From NCBI GenBank assembly GCA_965249175.1, contig OZ252227.1, forward strand, positions 4,464,001-4,528,000: 64,000 nt of DNA, in the 5' to 3' direction. The first letter of the stretch is position 1, and every line of letters starts with the position of its first letter. Origin of the DNA: CAZYFH01 sp965249175. Its GTDB lineage: Bacteria > Acidobacteriota > Vicinamibacteria > Vicinamibacterales > UBA8438. Below, one piece after another: positions 34,208-43,419 of the stretch. Under the pieces are notes generated by a model that was not told where the DNA came from, did no database searches, and saw only the letters and a list, made by a program, of their open reading frames with translations. The translations under genes and the position numbers were made by a program.

Positions 34208-35124
34208 GTCCTGCGATAGAGCTGGGTAATCTGGGCCGCGCTCACATGCGTGTAGCGCTGCGTCGTGGTGACGCGAGCGTGCCCCAACAGCTCCTGGATT
34301 GAACGCAGATCCGCGCCACGTTCCAGCAGGTGCGTCGCAAACGAGTGACGCAGGGCGTGAGGGCTGATGCCCAGCCTGGCGCTCGACTGCGCCACGTAGC
34401 GCCGGACGATTCGATCGACGCTACGCCCGGTGAGCCGGCCGCCGCGATAGTTGACAAAGAGCGGATCGTGCGGTCTCGCGCGCCGTCGCCCGGCGGTGGG
34501 CAACTCTGACGCTAGCGCGCGCGCCATCAGCGTCCGCCGGTCGGGGAGGTAGCCCCGAATGGCGCCGGCGGTGGACCGATTGAACGGTACAATCCGCTCC
34601 TTCCCACCCTTGCCCAGCACGCGGACGAGCCGGCCACTCAGATTCACGTCTTCGACGTCGAGCCCGACGAGCTCGCTCAGCCGCAGTCCCGAGGCATAAA
34701 AGAGCTCGAGGATCGCCCGGTCGCGTCGACCGAGTGGATGTCCCGCGTCGGGTGCCGCGAGCAGCACCCCGATCTCGTCGAGGTCGAGGTGCGCCGGCAT
34801 CTTCTGGTCGAGCTTTGGCGTCGACACGAGCGCCCCTGGGTCGTGGTCCAGGTCGCCCTCACGGCGCAGATACCGACAGAACGACCTGATCGCGGCAAGC
34901 TTGCGCGCCGACGATGCACGCGCGCGCCCCCGCGCGTAGAGCTCTCCGAGAAACGCGCGCACCAGCCGGTGATCGAGATCGTCGGGGCGCACCGCGCGTC
35001 CGAGCCTTCCGTCGGCGAACGCCAGAAACTGCGCCAGGTCGCCTTCATACGCCCGCGCCGTATGACGCGAGACGTTGCGGTTGAGCCGCAAGTAGTCAAG
35101 AAACGATTGCAGGTGTCGCTGCAT
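34192..35124 (-). CDS. xerC: tyrosine recombinase XerC-like
   Basis: 310 aa. N-terminal SAM-like core-binding domain (FLDYLRLNRNVSRHTARAYE). Catalytic residues are all present: Arg148 in SGLRLSELVGL, Lys172 in GKGGKER, His256-x-x-Arg259 in HALRHSFATHLL, His282 in LLGHARVTTTQ and nucleophile Tyr291. It is expected to resolve chromosome dimers at dif with a XerD partner. It could be XerD by sequence; the position next to trmFO and topA favours the XerC name, as the trmFO-xerC neighbourhood is common. Its start overlaps the trmFO stop by 29 nt. Confidence 0.9.
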   Translation of the reverse strand: MQRHLQSFLDYLRLNRNVSRHTARAYEGDLAQFLAFADGRLGRAVRPDDLDHRLVRAFLGELYARGRARASSARKLAAIRSFCRYLRREGDLDHDPGALVSTPKLDQKMPAHLDLDEIGVLLAAPDAGHPLGRRDRAILELFYASGLRLSELVGLDVEDVNLSGRLVRVLGKGGKERIVPFNRSTAGAIRGYLPDRRTLMARALASELPTAGRRRARPHDPLFVNYRGGRLTGRSVDRIVRRYVAQSSARLGISPHALRHSFATHLLERGADLRSIQELLGHARVTTTQRYTHVSAAQITQLYRRTHPRA

Positions 35125-36496
35125 CGGCCTCCCACCGCGCCGCGCGCCAGAGCTCGAGATCGGCGAGCGCGCGGTTCGAGATCGCCTGGCGGCGCGCCGA
35201 TCGCCCGCGGGGCGGGCGCGGCAATGACGGCATCAGGCCGAAGGACACGTTCGTCGGCTGGTAGTTGGCGCGGTTGGCATGCGAGACGTAGTACGCCAGC
35301 GCGCCGTGCGCCGTCGTGCGCGGCAACTCGGAGGGCGCCTCACCACGCGACAATGCCACCGCGTTCAGGCCGGCCATCAGACCAGACGCGGCCGACTCGA
35401 CATACCCTTCGACACCTGACAGCTGGCCTGCGAAGAAGAGCCCCGGCCGCTCGCGCGACTGCCACGTGGCATGGAGCACGGTCGGCGCGTTGATATACGT
35501 GTTGCGGTGAATCATGCCGAATCGCACGAACTCGGCGTTCGCCAGCCCTGGAATGAGGCGCAACACGCGGCGCTGCTCGCCCCATTTGAGCTGGGTCTGA
35601 AACCCGACGAGGCTGAAGTGGTCGGCGGCCAGATTGTCCTGCCTCAGCTGCACAACGGCGTAGGGCCGGCGGCCCGTCGCCGGGTTCGTGAGCCCGACCG
35701 GTTTCATCGGTCCGAAGCGCAACGTATCGATACCGCGATGCGCCATCACCTCGATCGGCAGACAGCCTTCGAAGAAGGGCGTGCGATCGAGGTCGTGTGC
35801 CTCCGCCAGCTCGGCGTGCGTCAACGCGTCGTAAAAGCGCGCGTACTCGACCTCGTTCATCGGACAGTTCACGTAGTCGCCGCCGGTTTCGTCGCCACCA
35901 CCGGCCGGTGAACACGGCGCGGCCGCGGCCGCACGGCTGATCCTGGCCCGCCGCGAGGCGCGGAACACCAGGCTGTGGTCGATCGAGTCGGCATGCACGA
36001 TCGGGCTGATGGCGTCGAAGAAGTACAGCTGATCGGTTCCGACCAGCGCGTTGATGTCGCTCGACAGGCGCTCCGACGTCAACGGACCGGTCGCGATGAT
36101 GACCGGTGCCCGGGGGTCGGTCGTCGATGGAATCCGGGCGACCTCTTCCCTGTGAATCGCCACGAGGGGCTCGGCCGCGAGGGCCTCGGTGATGCCGTTC
36201 GCGAACCGCTCGCGATCGACCGCCAGCGCGCCGCCAGCCGGCACACGGGTCGCGTCCGCCACGCGCATCACGAGAGAATCGAGCTGGCGCATCTCCGCCT
36301 TCAGAAGGCCGACGGCGTTGTCCAGCTTGTCGCCGCGAAACGAGTTGCTGCACACGAGCTCGGCAAGTCGATCCGTGCGGTGGACGGGCGTCGTCCGAAC
36401 CGGGCGCATTTCGTGGAGGGACACCGGCACGCCATGCCTTGCCGCCTGCCAGGCCGCTTCGCTCCCGGCCAACCCGCCGCCGATGATTGTTATCAC
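35096..36496 (-). CDS. trmFO: methylenetetrahydrofolate-tRNA-(uracil-5-)-methyltransferase
   Basis: 466 aa. FAD-binding N-terminus TIIGGGLAGSEAAWQAARHG, then LVCSNSFRGDKLDNAVGLLK and GALAVDRERFANGI. Later blocks are CLPIEVMAHRGIDTLRFGPM, VGFQTQLKWGEQRRVLRLIP and FFAGQLSGVEGYVESAASG, all characteristic of TrmFO/Gid. It makes m5U54 in tRNA using folate. An alanine-rich insert with a Pro-Ala-Gly-Gly stretch lies near residue 195 where the family normally has DYVNCP soon after the motif. It overlaps xerC, so the two are probably coupled. Confidence 0.94.
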   Translation of the reverse strand: MITIIGGGLAGSEAAWQAARHGVPVSLHEMRPVRTTPVHRTDRLAELVCSNSFRGDKLDNAVGLLKAEMRQLDSLVMRVADATRVPAGGALAVDRERFANGITEALAAEPLVAIHREEVARIPSTTDPRAPVIIATGPLTSERLSSDINALVGTDQLYFFDAISPIVHADSIDHSLVFRASRRARISRAAAAAPCSPAGGGDETGGDYVNCPMNEVEYARFYDALTHAELAEAHDLDRTPFFEGCLPIEVMAHRGIDTLRFGPMKPVGLTNPATGRRPYAVVQLRQDNLAADHFSLVGFQTQLKWGEQRRVLRLIPGLANAEFVRFGMIHRNTYINAPTVLHATWQSRERPGLFFAGQLSGVEGYVESAASGLMAGLNAVALSRGEAPSELPRTTAHGALAYYVSHANRANYQPTNVSFGLMPSLPRPPRGRSARRQAISNRALADLELWRAARWEADAATPAIVS

Positions 36497-36584
36497 GGAG
36501 GGTTTAGGGCGTACGGCTTAGTGCTTGGTGTGAGCCCAACGAACCATGAGCCATGCGCCATGAGCCTTCGATCGCTTCACAGCG

Positions 36585-39011
36585 TCAGACCGCGGCCAGC
36601 TCTTCTTCGTTCCGTACGTAGTCGCAGTCGTCTTTGTGGCACAGCACTTGGCGGCCCCAGCGCTTGGTGATTTTCTCGAGCAGGAACGGCGCCTGGCACT
36701 GCGGGCAGGGCTCCGGCAACGGCTTGTTCCAGACGGTAAAATCGCAGTCTGGATAGTTGCTGCAGCCATAAAACGCGCGGCCGCGGCGCGACTTGCGCTC
36801 GACGATATCGCCGCCGTCGCGCGGACACGGCACCCCCATGCTTTTCAGCTTCACGTAGCGACACGTCGGGTAGTCGCTGCAGGCCGTGAACTCGCCGAAC
36901 CGGCCGTGCTTGATGACCAGGTTCGAGCCGCACTTCGGGCAAGGCTCCTCGAGCGGCTGGTCCGGCTTCGCCGCGGCGAGGCCCTGCGCGGTCGTGATCA
37001 GCTTGCGGGTGGTCTTGCACTCCGGGTAGCCGCTGCAGGCCAGGAACTGCCCGAACCGCCCACGCTTGACGACCATGGGACGCCCACAGTTCTCGCACGT
37101 CTCGTCCTGCTCGTCCGTCGTCGACTCCGCCGTCTCGAGCTCGCGCGTGTTCTGGCACTCCGGATACGCGCTGCAGGCGAGAAACATCCCGAACCGGCCG
37201 ACCTTGATGATCATCTTCGACCCACACTTGTCGCAGGTCTCGTCGCTTGGCAACCCCTCGGCCTTGATGTTCGGCATCGTCGTCGACGCCTTGTCGAGAT
37301 CGGTGCTGAACTTCCGGTAGAAACTCTCGAGCGTGCCCAGATAGTCCGCGTCGCCAGCCGCGATCTTGTCGAGCCGGTCCTCCATGTCGCGCGTGTAGTC
37401 GACCTGGATGAGGTCGTCGAAGCTGCGGCTCAACAGATCGGTAACGAGCCGGCCAAGCCTCGTGGGCTTGAAGCGCCCCTCCAGCTTTTCGACGTATTCG
37501 CGCGCCTGGAGTGTCCCGATGATGGACGCATAAGTGGTTGGGCGGCCGATGCCGTTCTCCTCGAGCTCCTTGACGAGCGTCCCCTCGCTGAACCGGGGCG
37601 GCGGCTGCGTGAACTTCTGCTCGGATTTCAGTGTCTTGAGCTCGAGCTCGTCCCCAGCGACCAGCGGCGGAAGGATTCCGGTCACGCCAGCGTCATCGGC
37701 GTCCGCGTCGTCACGAGGCCCGGAGCCGGGTCCGGGGGCGACCTCCGGAGCCGCGTCCCGCTCATAGACCGACATCCAGCCGCTGAACTTCGGGACCGAG
37801 CCCTTCGCGCGCAGCGTGTACTCCCCGGCGCCAACGTCGATGGTCGTATCGTCGTACGTCGCCGGCGGCATCTGGGAGGCCACGAACCGGCTCCAGATGA
37901 GTCGGTACAGGTAGTACTGCTCCTTCGACACGTGGGAGCGGACGCGCTCCGGGTCGTACGCCATCGAGGTCGGCCGGATGGCTTCGTGCGCATCCTGCGC
38001 GTCTTTCTTGGTGCGAAAGCGATTCGGCTTCGCCGGGACGAAGTCGGGCCCGAAGGCGGTCTCGATGTGCTGGCGGACATCGGTAATCGCCTGCTCCGAG
38101 ACACGGGTCGAATCGGTCCGCATGTACGTAATCAGACCGACCGCGCCGTCGCCGGGAATCTCGATTCCCTCGTAGAGCTGCTGGGCGATGATCATCGTCC
38201 GCTTGACGGGAAACCGGGAGGCCTGCTGTAGCTTGCTCGTGATGAAGGGCGGTGCTGCCTGCTTCTTCCGCTCCTTCGTCGCGACCGACGTCACGGTGAA
38301 CGTCGCGCCGTCGAGATCGGCCAGTACCGCCTTGGCCTCGGACTCGCGCCCGATCTTGATGGCGCTCTTGCCCTTCTTGGCGAGCTTGGCGTCGAACTCG
38401 GGCGGTACCCCTCCGGCCAGTCGCGCGAAGATGTGCCAGTACTCCTCGGACTCGAACACATCGATCGCGGCTTCGCGATCACACACGAGCTTCAGGGCGA
38501 CCGATTGCACCCGGCCGGCGCTCAAGCCACGTCTCACCTTGTCCCAGAGCAGCGGGCTGAGCTTGTAGCCGACCAGGCGATCCAGCACGCGGCGAGCCTG
38601 CTGCGCGTCGACCATGCGCTGGTCGATCTCGACGACGTGGTCGAGCGCCCCCACGACCGCTTGCCGCGTGATCTCGTTGAATCGCAGCCGGCCAACCTTG
38701 GTCTTCTTGTTCTTGCCGAGCTCACGTGCCAAGTGCCAGCCGATGGCCTCGCCCTCGCGATCGGGGTCGGTGGCCACATAGATTTGATCTACCCCCTTCG
38801 CGGCAGCCTTCAGCTCCTTGATGACCTTCTTGCGCGCCGGAATGGGCTCGTAGGCGGGAGTGAACCCCTTGTCCACGTCCACCCCGAGCTTGCTCTTCGG
38901 CAGATCCCGGATGTGACCCATCGAGGCCACGACCTTGTAGTCGCTGCCGAGATACCGGTTTATCGTCTTCGCCTTCGCCGGCGATTCGACGATGACAAGC
39001 GTTTTCGCCAT
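36585..39011 (-). CDS. topA: DNA topoisomerase I
   Basis: 808 aa from MAKTLVIVESPAKAKTINRY; an in-frame ATG at 39068 adds an unrelated leader. Type IA features: TOPRIM acidic motif YVATDPDREGEAIGWH, SAGRVQSVALKLVCDRE, and the catalytic Tyr in GLITYMRTDSTR. A C-terminal series of five zinc-ribbon-type repeats is visible, each beginning C-x-x-C (for example CDKCGSKMIIKVGRFG, CENCGRPMVVKRGRFG, CPKCGSNLVIKHGRFG); the fourth begins CPRDGG and the last ends CDYVRNEEELAAV. It relaxes negative supercoils. Encoded after dprA, as in many bacteria. Confidence 0.95.
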   Translation of the reverse strand: MAKTLVIVESPAKAKTINRYLGSDYKVVASMGHIRDLPKSKLGVDVDKGFTPAYEPIPARKKVIKELKAAAKGVDQIYVATDPDREGEAIGWHLARELGKNKKTKVGRLRFNEITRQAVVGALDHVVEIDQRMVDAQQARRVLDRLVGYKLSPLLWDKVRRGLSAGRVQSVALKLVCDREAAIDVFESEEYWHIFARLAGGVPPEFDAKLAKKGKSAIKIGRESEAKAVLADLDGATFTVTSVATKERKKQAAPPFITSKLQQASRFPVKRTMIIAQQLYEGIEIPGDGAVGLITYMRTDSTRVSEQAITDVRQHIETAFGPDFVPAKPNRFRTKKDAQDAHEAIRPTSMAYDPERVRSHVSKEQYYLYRLIWSRFVASQMPPATYDDTTIDVGAGEYTLRAKGSVPKFSGWMSVYERDAAPEVAPGPGSGPRDDADADDAGVTGILPPLVAGDELELKTLKSEQKFTQPPPRFSEGTLVKELEENGIGRPTTYASIIGTLQAREYVEKLEGRFKPTRLGRLVTDLLSRSFDDLIQVDYTRDMEDRLDKIAAGDADYLGTLESFYRKFSTDLDKASTTMPNIKAEGLPSDETCDKCGSKMIIKVGRFGMFLACSAYPECQNTRELETAESTTDEQDETCENCGRPMVVKRGRFGQFLACSGYPECKTTRKLITTAQGLAAAKPDQPLEEPCPKCGSNLVIKHGRFGEFTACSDYPTCRYVKLKSMGVPCPRDGGDIVERKSRRGRAFYGCSNYPDCDFTVWNKPLPEPCPQCQAPFLLEKITKRWGRQVLCHKDDCDYVRNEEELAAV

Positions 39012-39120
39012 TTCTTTTCGTCCTGGTCGACTTATTGACGTTACCACCTTGAGCGGCCCATGGTGCAAGGCCCGCTGGTTTTCGACGTCCGATGCGTCCC
39101 ACTCACGGCCCTAAGGAAGG

Positions 39121-40224
39121 TTAGAGACAATCCCGGGGCAAACGGACGAACTGTCCCGTGTCGGTTCGGACGATGCGCCCCCCGAGCTCCAGCTCGGTGA
39201 GACGCCTCAGCAAGACCGGGGCGGCCAGACCAGACCTCGCGATCAGATCGTCGACCGTGATGCTCTCGCCAACGTCCATCCCGTCCAGGATGGGGTCGGG
39301 CGGCTCCGCGGCGACCAGACCGCCGTCCTCGGCGACCCCCGCCAGGCCCATCTCCTCCAAGATATCGTCCGCAGTCTCCACGATCTTTGCGCCATCTCGG
39401 ATCAAGGCATGCGCGCCACCGCTCCGACCATTGAGCACGTTGCCCGGAACCGCCATGACCTCCCTCCCCTGCTCCGCGGCGCATCGGGCAGTGATCAGCG
39501 ACCCGCTCCGCGGCGTCGCCTCGACCACCACGACAGCACGGGACAACCCGCTCAAGATTCGATTGCGTCGCGGAAAATGATGCGGGAGGGGAGGCGCCCC
39601 GGGCCCGAGCTCACTCACCAGGGCTCCGCGGGCGGTGATCGTCGTCGCCAGCGCCGCGTGCTCGCGAGGGTACACGACGTCCACTCCAGAGCCCAGAACC
39701 CCGACTGTCACCCCGTCGCCGGCCAACGCGCCGCGATGGGCGGCACCGTCGACGCCGCGCGCGAGACCGCTGATGACCGTGACGTTGCGGCGGGCGAGGT
39801 CAGATCCCAACCGCTCGGCCACCGCGCAGGCATATGGGGACCCGGTGCGGGATCCCACGATGGCGACCGCGGGTGCGGTCAGCACGTCCCGAGCGCCGCG
39901 TGTCCAGAGCACGGGCGGCGGATCGTCGATCACAGACAGTTGCGAGGGATACTGCCGTTCTCCCCAGCTGATGACGCCGATACCGAGCCGTACTGCTGCG
40001 TCGAGCAAGCGGCTGGCGTCGACCCGCAGAGCGGGCAGCACCTCGGCGAGTACCGCCGGCGGGTCGCGCAGGCGTGCCGCCAGCACCGCGATCTCGGGGG
40101 TCCGACGCTGGTCGGCCTCGTCGGCCGGCGCACACTGGCGGAGAAGCGCTGCGCGCAGCCGAGTACGGGTCAGCACGAGAGACAGCAGGACCGCGTCGAG
40201 CACCGGCGTCGGCGTCGCTTCCAC
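39121..40224 (-). CDS. dprA: DNA-processing protein DprA (DprA/Smf)
   Basis: 367 aa from a GTG at 40224, a normal length. The frame continues open to 40797, but that extension crosses the divergent promoter and TPR gene, so it is rejected. The Rossmann-like DprA core shows VAIVGSRTGSPYACAVAERLG, SGLARGVDGAAHRGAL, GVLGSGVDVVYPREH, FPRRNRILSGLSRAVVVVEA and GSLITARCAAEQGREVMAVPG. A C-terminal winged-helix-like domain (ITVDDLIARSGLAAPVLLRR) follows. It loads RecA on incoming single-stranded DNA during transformation. comF at 44531 is a second competence-type gene in the window. Confidence 0.9.
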   Translation of the reverse strand: MEATPTPVLDAVLLSLVLTRTRLRAALLRQCAPADEADQRRTPEIAVLAARLRDPPAVLAEVLPALRVDASRLLDAAVRLGIGVISWGERQYPSQLSVIDDPPPVLWTRGARDVLTAPAVAIVGSRTGSPYACAVAERLGSDLARRNVTVISGLARGVDGAAHRGALAGDGVTVGVLGSGVDVVYPREHAALATTITARGALVSELGPGAPPLPHHFPRRNRILSGLSRAVVVVEATPRSGSLITARCAAEQGREVMAVPGNVLNGRSGGAHALIRDGAKIVETADDILEEMGLAGVAEDGGLVAAEPPDPILDGMDVGESITVDDLIARSGLAAPVLLRRLTELELGGRIVRTDTGQFVRLPRDCL

Positions 40225-40393
40225 ACCGTGGTCCACGGCAAGAGCCGCACCATGTTCGGGAGGACACACCCGCGAGCGCCGCCAGCGCGCAGACGGCGTG
40301 GCCGCGGCGCGCACGGCGCGAGAGGTCGCAGTTAGTGCACCCGATCCGACCGACCCGCGGTACAACTCTTGCAACTTCTGCAAAGGGCGGACG

Positions 40394-40407
40394 GGCACGA
40401 CACTTGC
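40394..40407 (+). promoter_or_regulatory. sigma54-type promoter upstream of the TPR protein/lipoprotein operon
   Basis: GGCACG-ACAC-TTGC has the complete core with GG (40394-40395) and GC (40406-40407) ten bases apart; the base before GG is G rather than T. Initiation near 40419 would give a 46-nt leader to the ATG at 40465. A small palindrome TTGCA-ACTTC-TGCAA lies at 40369-40383, just upstream. Confidence 0.6.
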
Positions 40408-40464
40408 GCCCGTCCGGTCGCCGTCGGTATATTCGGTAGAGGCTCCTGGTCGGATCGAGCCAGT

Positions 40465-40824
40465 ATGGTGACCACACGGTGCGCTCTCGTCTTGACCGCG
40501 GCGCTCCTGTCCACCCTGACGGCCAGCGCGGAGGCCGACGAACGCGAGGACGCGAAAGCGCAAGTCGAGTTCGGTATCGAGGTCGCACTCAGCGGGCTCT
40601 GGCGGGAAGCGATCTACCGATGGGAACGCGCGTCGGTGATGGACCCCGGGTACGCGGCGGCGTGGAACAACCTCGGCATCGCCTACGAGCAGGACGGGCG
40701 GTTCGACGCGGCGCTCGAAGCCTACGAAAAGGCGCTCGATCTCGAACCGGGCAATCTCATGATGCAGCAGAACTACGATCTCTTCCGGGAAATCCATGAC
40801 CGCGTTACCGAAGACGCTCGTTAG
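40465..40824 (+). CDS. small secreted TPR-repeat protein
   Basis: 119 aa. A Sec signal peptide (CALVLTAALLSTLTASAEA) is followed by about two tetratricopeptide repeats: FGIEVALSGLWREAIYRWER then AAWNNLGIAYEQDGRFDAAL and YEKALDLEPGN. TPR modules mediate protein-protein contacts, here in the periplasm. Its stop overlaps the following lipoprotein gene by 29 nt, so the two are co-translated. A sigma54-type promoter lies 58 nt upstream. The partner and role are unknown. Confidence 0.82.
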   Translation: MVTTRCALVLTAALLSTLTASAEADEREDAKAQVEFGIEVALSGLWREAIYRWERASVMDPGYAAAWNNLGIAYEQDGRFDAALEAYEKALDLEPGNLMMQQNYDLFREIHDRVTEDAR

Positions 40825-41620
40825 CGCGGCGCTGTTGCTGACCGTGTCGGCATGCGCCAGCTACTACGAGGTGCCGATCGAGACACCGCTACAACCGAAG
40901 CTCGACGTGGCTCGGTTTCAGCGGATCCTCATCGCCGGGTTCATGACCGGCGGTACCGAGGACGTGGATACCAATCTCGAAACGGCGCGTCTGCTCCGCA
41001 GTCAGCTCCGAGCCGAGTCCCGGATGGAAGTGATCGATGCCGAAGTGATCGATCTGTTGACTGTTGCCCAGGATCAGAGCGGTGAGGAAGCCAACGGCAA
41101 TGGCGACGGGAACGGGACCGGGGACGGCGAAGCCGCCGCTGCCAACGGAGACGGCCTAGGGTCGGATCAGGACGAAGAGGCCGAGGAGACGCTGAGCGAG
41201 GAGGAGCTCGAAGGCTATGAGCACCTCTTCGCCAACGTGAGCTACTGGCGGCAGCTCGGCGAGGAGCATCAGAATCCTCTCATCGTGACAGGCACGGTGT
41301 ACTTCACGCCACACCAGCGGTCGGGCATGGTGACCCGGGAGCGCGAGATCTACGACGAGTTCGGACGACGCCGCGTCGTGCCGGTGCGAGCCTACCGCGA
41401 CCGGCGGGGCTTCGTGCTGAGCCCCACGTTCATCTTCATCGACGGCCGCACCGGCGTGACGCTGTATACGGAGCGGCATCGCGAGGAAGTCCTCTACGAC
41501 GCGAGCTCGAACACGCCCGCGCTCTCCTCCTACTTCGAGCTCATGGACCGCCTGCTGCCATCGTTCCTTGGCGCGCTGAGCGACCAGAGTATCCGGGGCT
41601 CACGCATTCTGCTCAAGTAA
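40796..41620 (+). CDS. hypothetical lipoprotein with low-complexity insert
   Basis: 274 aa. Lipobox LLTVSAC with Cys20. The first half contains FQRILIAGFMTGGTEDVDTN and LLRSQLRAESRMEVIDAE, a pattern like the beta-alpha opening of lipoproteins that resemble CsgG/GNA1162-type assembly factors (inference). An Asn/Gly/Asp-rich then Glu-rich insert covers about residues 98-142. The second half has NPLIVTGTVYFTPHQ and LSPTFIFIDGRTGVTLYTER. It overlaps the TPR gene. Perhaps an outer-membrane assembly or secretion component; no firm family. Confidence 0.7.
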   Translation: MTALPKTLVSAALLLTVSACASYYEVPIETPLQPKLDVARFQRILIAGFMTGGTEDVDTNLETARLLRSQLRAESRMEVIDAEVIDLLTVAQDQSGEEANGNGDGNGTGDGEAAAANGDGLGSDQDEEAEETLSEEELEGYEHLFANVSYWRQLGEEHQNPLIVTGTVYFTPHQRSGMVTREREIYDEFGRRRVVPVRAYRDRRGFVLSPTFIFIDGRTGVTLYTERHREEVLYDASSNTPALSSYFELMDRLLPSFLGALSDQSIRGSRILLK

Positions 41621-41743
41621 GATTCGCGCGGTGCCGACGCCGGCCGGGCGCTTTACACGCCGGTGGCGGGAGGGGTAGGCTTGTGTGTTTGGGTGTTGCC
41701 GGACACACGCGAGCGGGTGACACAGCCGGCGCACGAGGTGAGT

Positions 41744-42061
41744 GTGTACGCGATTATCCAATCTGGCGGCCGACAGCTCCGAGTCGAGGAAGGCGGTGTC
41801 GTCGCCGTCGACCGGCTCGAAGCAAAGGTCGGCGATGAGGTCTCCTTCGATCGCGTGCTGTTCGTCGACCGGGATGGCGGCGCGTTCACGGCCGGCGCGC
41901 CCTTTGTCGAGGGCGCCCGCGTGATTGGCTCCGTCGACGAACACACGCGGGGACCGAAGATTCGGGTCTTTCGAAAGAAGCGGCGAAAGGCGTGGCGGCG
42001 GACCCTCGGACATCGGACCGCGCTCACCGAGGTGCGTATCACCCGAATCGACGCGGGATAG
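41744..42061 (+). CDS. rplU: 50S ribosomal protein L21
   Basis: 105 aa from the GTG at 41744, giving the standard start (M)YAIIQSGGRQLRVEEG. GDEVSFDRVLFV, GPKIRVFRKKRRKAWRRTLG and HRTALTEVRITRI match L21. Another GTG two codons upstream (41738) is possible; GAGGTGAG lies just before it. A TTTACA/TAGGCT pair in the 123-nt upstream gap (41652 onward) could be a promoter but is weak. It heads the rplU-rpmA-obgE-nadD-rsfS operon. Confidence 0.95.
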   Translation: MYAIIQSGGRQLRVEEGGVVAVDRLEAKVGDEVSFDRVLFVDRDGGAFTAGAPFVEGARVIGSVDEHTRGPKIRVFRKKRRKAWRRTLGHRTALTEVRITRIDAG

Positions 42062-42074
42062 GTTGTGATGAAGC

Positions 42075-42335
42075 ATGGCGCATAAGAAGGGTCAAGGCAG
42101 CTCCCGGAACGGCCGCGACAGCCAGGCCCAACGGCTCGGGGTCAAGCGGTTCGATGGCAATCTCGTGCCCGGCGGCGCGATTCTCGTCCGTCAGCGCGGT
42201 CGCCGGTTCCGGCCCGGGCTCAACGTCGGCCTGGGGAAGGACGACACGCTGTTCGCGAAAGCCAACGGCCGCGTCCGCTTCGAAGACCACGGCTCGCGCG
42301 GGCGCGTCATCAGCGTCCTGCCCCTCGAACCGTAG
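42075..42335 (+). CDS. rpmA: 50S ribosomal protein L27
   Basis: 86 aa. Begins MAHKKGQGSSRNGRDSQAQR, then GNLVPGGAILVRQRGRRFRP and LFAKANGRVRFE. The N-terminus reaches the peptidyl-transferase centre in the ribosome; the usual GGG in this region is GQG here. It is 13 nt after rplU and 16 nt before obgE. Confidence 0.97.
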   Translation: MAHKKGQGSSRNGRDSQAQRLGVKRFDGNLVPGGAILVRQRGRRFRPGLNVGLGKDDTLFAKANGRVRFEDHGSRGRVISVLPLEP

Positions 42336-42351
42336 CCCCCAATCGCCCCGC

Positions 42352-43419
42352 ATGTTCGTCGACGAAGTCGACATCCACGTCGCGGCCGGGGACGGCGGCA
42401 ACGGATGCATGAGCTTTCGTCGAGAGAGGGGCGTGCCGCGCGGTGGTCCGGACGGCGGCGACGGTGGGAACGGCGGGTCGGTCGTCCTCAGGGCCAGCCC
42501 CCACCTCAACACGCTCGTTACCTTCAAGTTCCATCCTCAGTTCCGCGCAAAGCGCGGCGCCCACGGCGAGGGCTCAAATCGAACCGGGCGGACCGGCGGA
42601 GACTTGATGCTCGACGTACCACCTGGGACGATGGTGTACTCCCTGAACGACGAGCAGCGGGTCAGGCTGGCCGACCTGACAACCGAAGGGCAAGAGGTCC
42701 GAGTAGCCGAAGGCGGCCACGGCGGGCGGGGTAATCAGCGTTTCGCGACGTCGACAAACCGCGCGCCACGACGCGTCGAACCGGGTCGTCCGGGCGAGGC
42801 ACGCGACTTGCGGCTTCAGCTCAAGTTGCTCGCCGACGTCGGATTGGTGGGATTCCCCAACGTCGGCAAGTCGACGTTGATCGCACGCCTGTCGGCCGCC
42901 CGACCGAAGATTGCGGACTACCCGTTTACGACCCTGACCCCGAATCTCGGCGTGGTGCAGATGGACGACACGCGCAGCCTGGTCTTGGCGGACGTGCCGG
43001 GGCTCATCGAGGGCGCGCACGAAGGCCACGGTCTTGGGCATCGCTTTCTCAGTCATCTCGAGCGCACGAAGGTGTTGGTGCACATCATCGACGTCTCGTC
43101 GGCGAGCGGCCGCGAACCGGTCGACGACTTCGACGCGATACGCCGAGAGCTGGAACACTTCCCGACGGCCGAGGGGATGGCCGACCCGGCGCCAGGTGAC
43201 AGCCTCGCGTGCAAGCGGCAGCTCGCGGCGGCCAATAAGATCGACGCGCTCGATGACCCCGATCGGCTGGCCCGACTGCGCCGGCACTTGGAAGCGGTCT
43301 CGATTCCTCTCTACCCCATTTCCGCCGTCACCGGCGAAGGCGTGCGCGCGCTGCAGCACGCGATGTGGGCGGCCGTGCATGCCGGTGCGGACGCGACGCG
43401 CTCGTCCGTACTCGAATGA
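42352..43419 (+). CDS. obgE: Obg-family GTPase
   Basis: 355 aa from the ATG at 42352. The glycine-rich Obg domain covers residues 1-158 (FVDEVDIHVAAGDGGNGCMS, GDGGNGGSVVLRA). The G domain has G1 GFPNVGKSTLI, switch DYPFTTLTPNLG, G3 DVPGLIEGAHEG, NKID and SAVTGEG. No C-terminal OCT domain follows, as in many Obg proteins outside Firmicutes. It helps 50S assembly and ppGpp-related control. Its stop overlaps the nadD start. Confidence 0.96.
   Translation: MFVDEVDIHVAAGDGGNGCMSFRRERGVPRGGPDGGDGGNGGSVVLRASPHLNTLVTFKFHPQFRAKRGAHGEGSNRTGRTGGDLMLDVPPGTMVYSLNDEQRVRLADLTTEGQEVRVAEGGHGGRGNQRFATSTNRAPRRVEPGRPGEARDLRLQLKLLADVGLVGFPNVGKSTLIARLSAARPKIADYPFTTLTPNLGVVQMDDTRSLVLADVPGLIEGAHEGHGLGHRFLSHLERTKVLVHIIDVSSASGREPVDDFDAIRRELEHFPTAEGMADPAPGDSLACKRQLAAANKIDALDDPDRLARLRRHLEAVSIPLYPISAVTGEGVRALQHAMWAAVHAGADATRSSVLE

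Noticed and set aside
40225..40797. N-terminal extension of DprA
   Set aside because: It would cover the divergent promoter and the TPR gene; the family's normal length starts at 40224.
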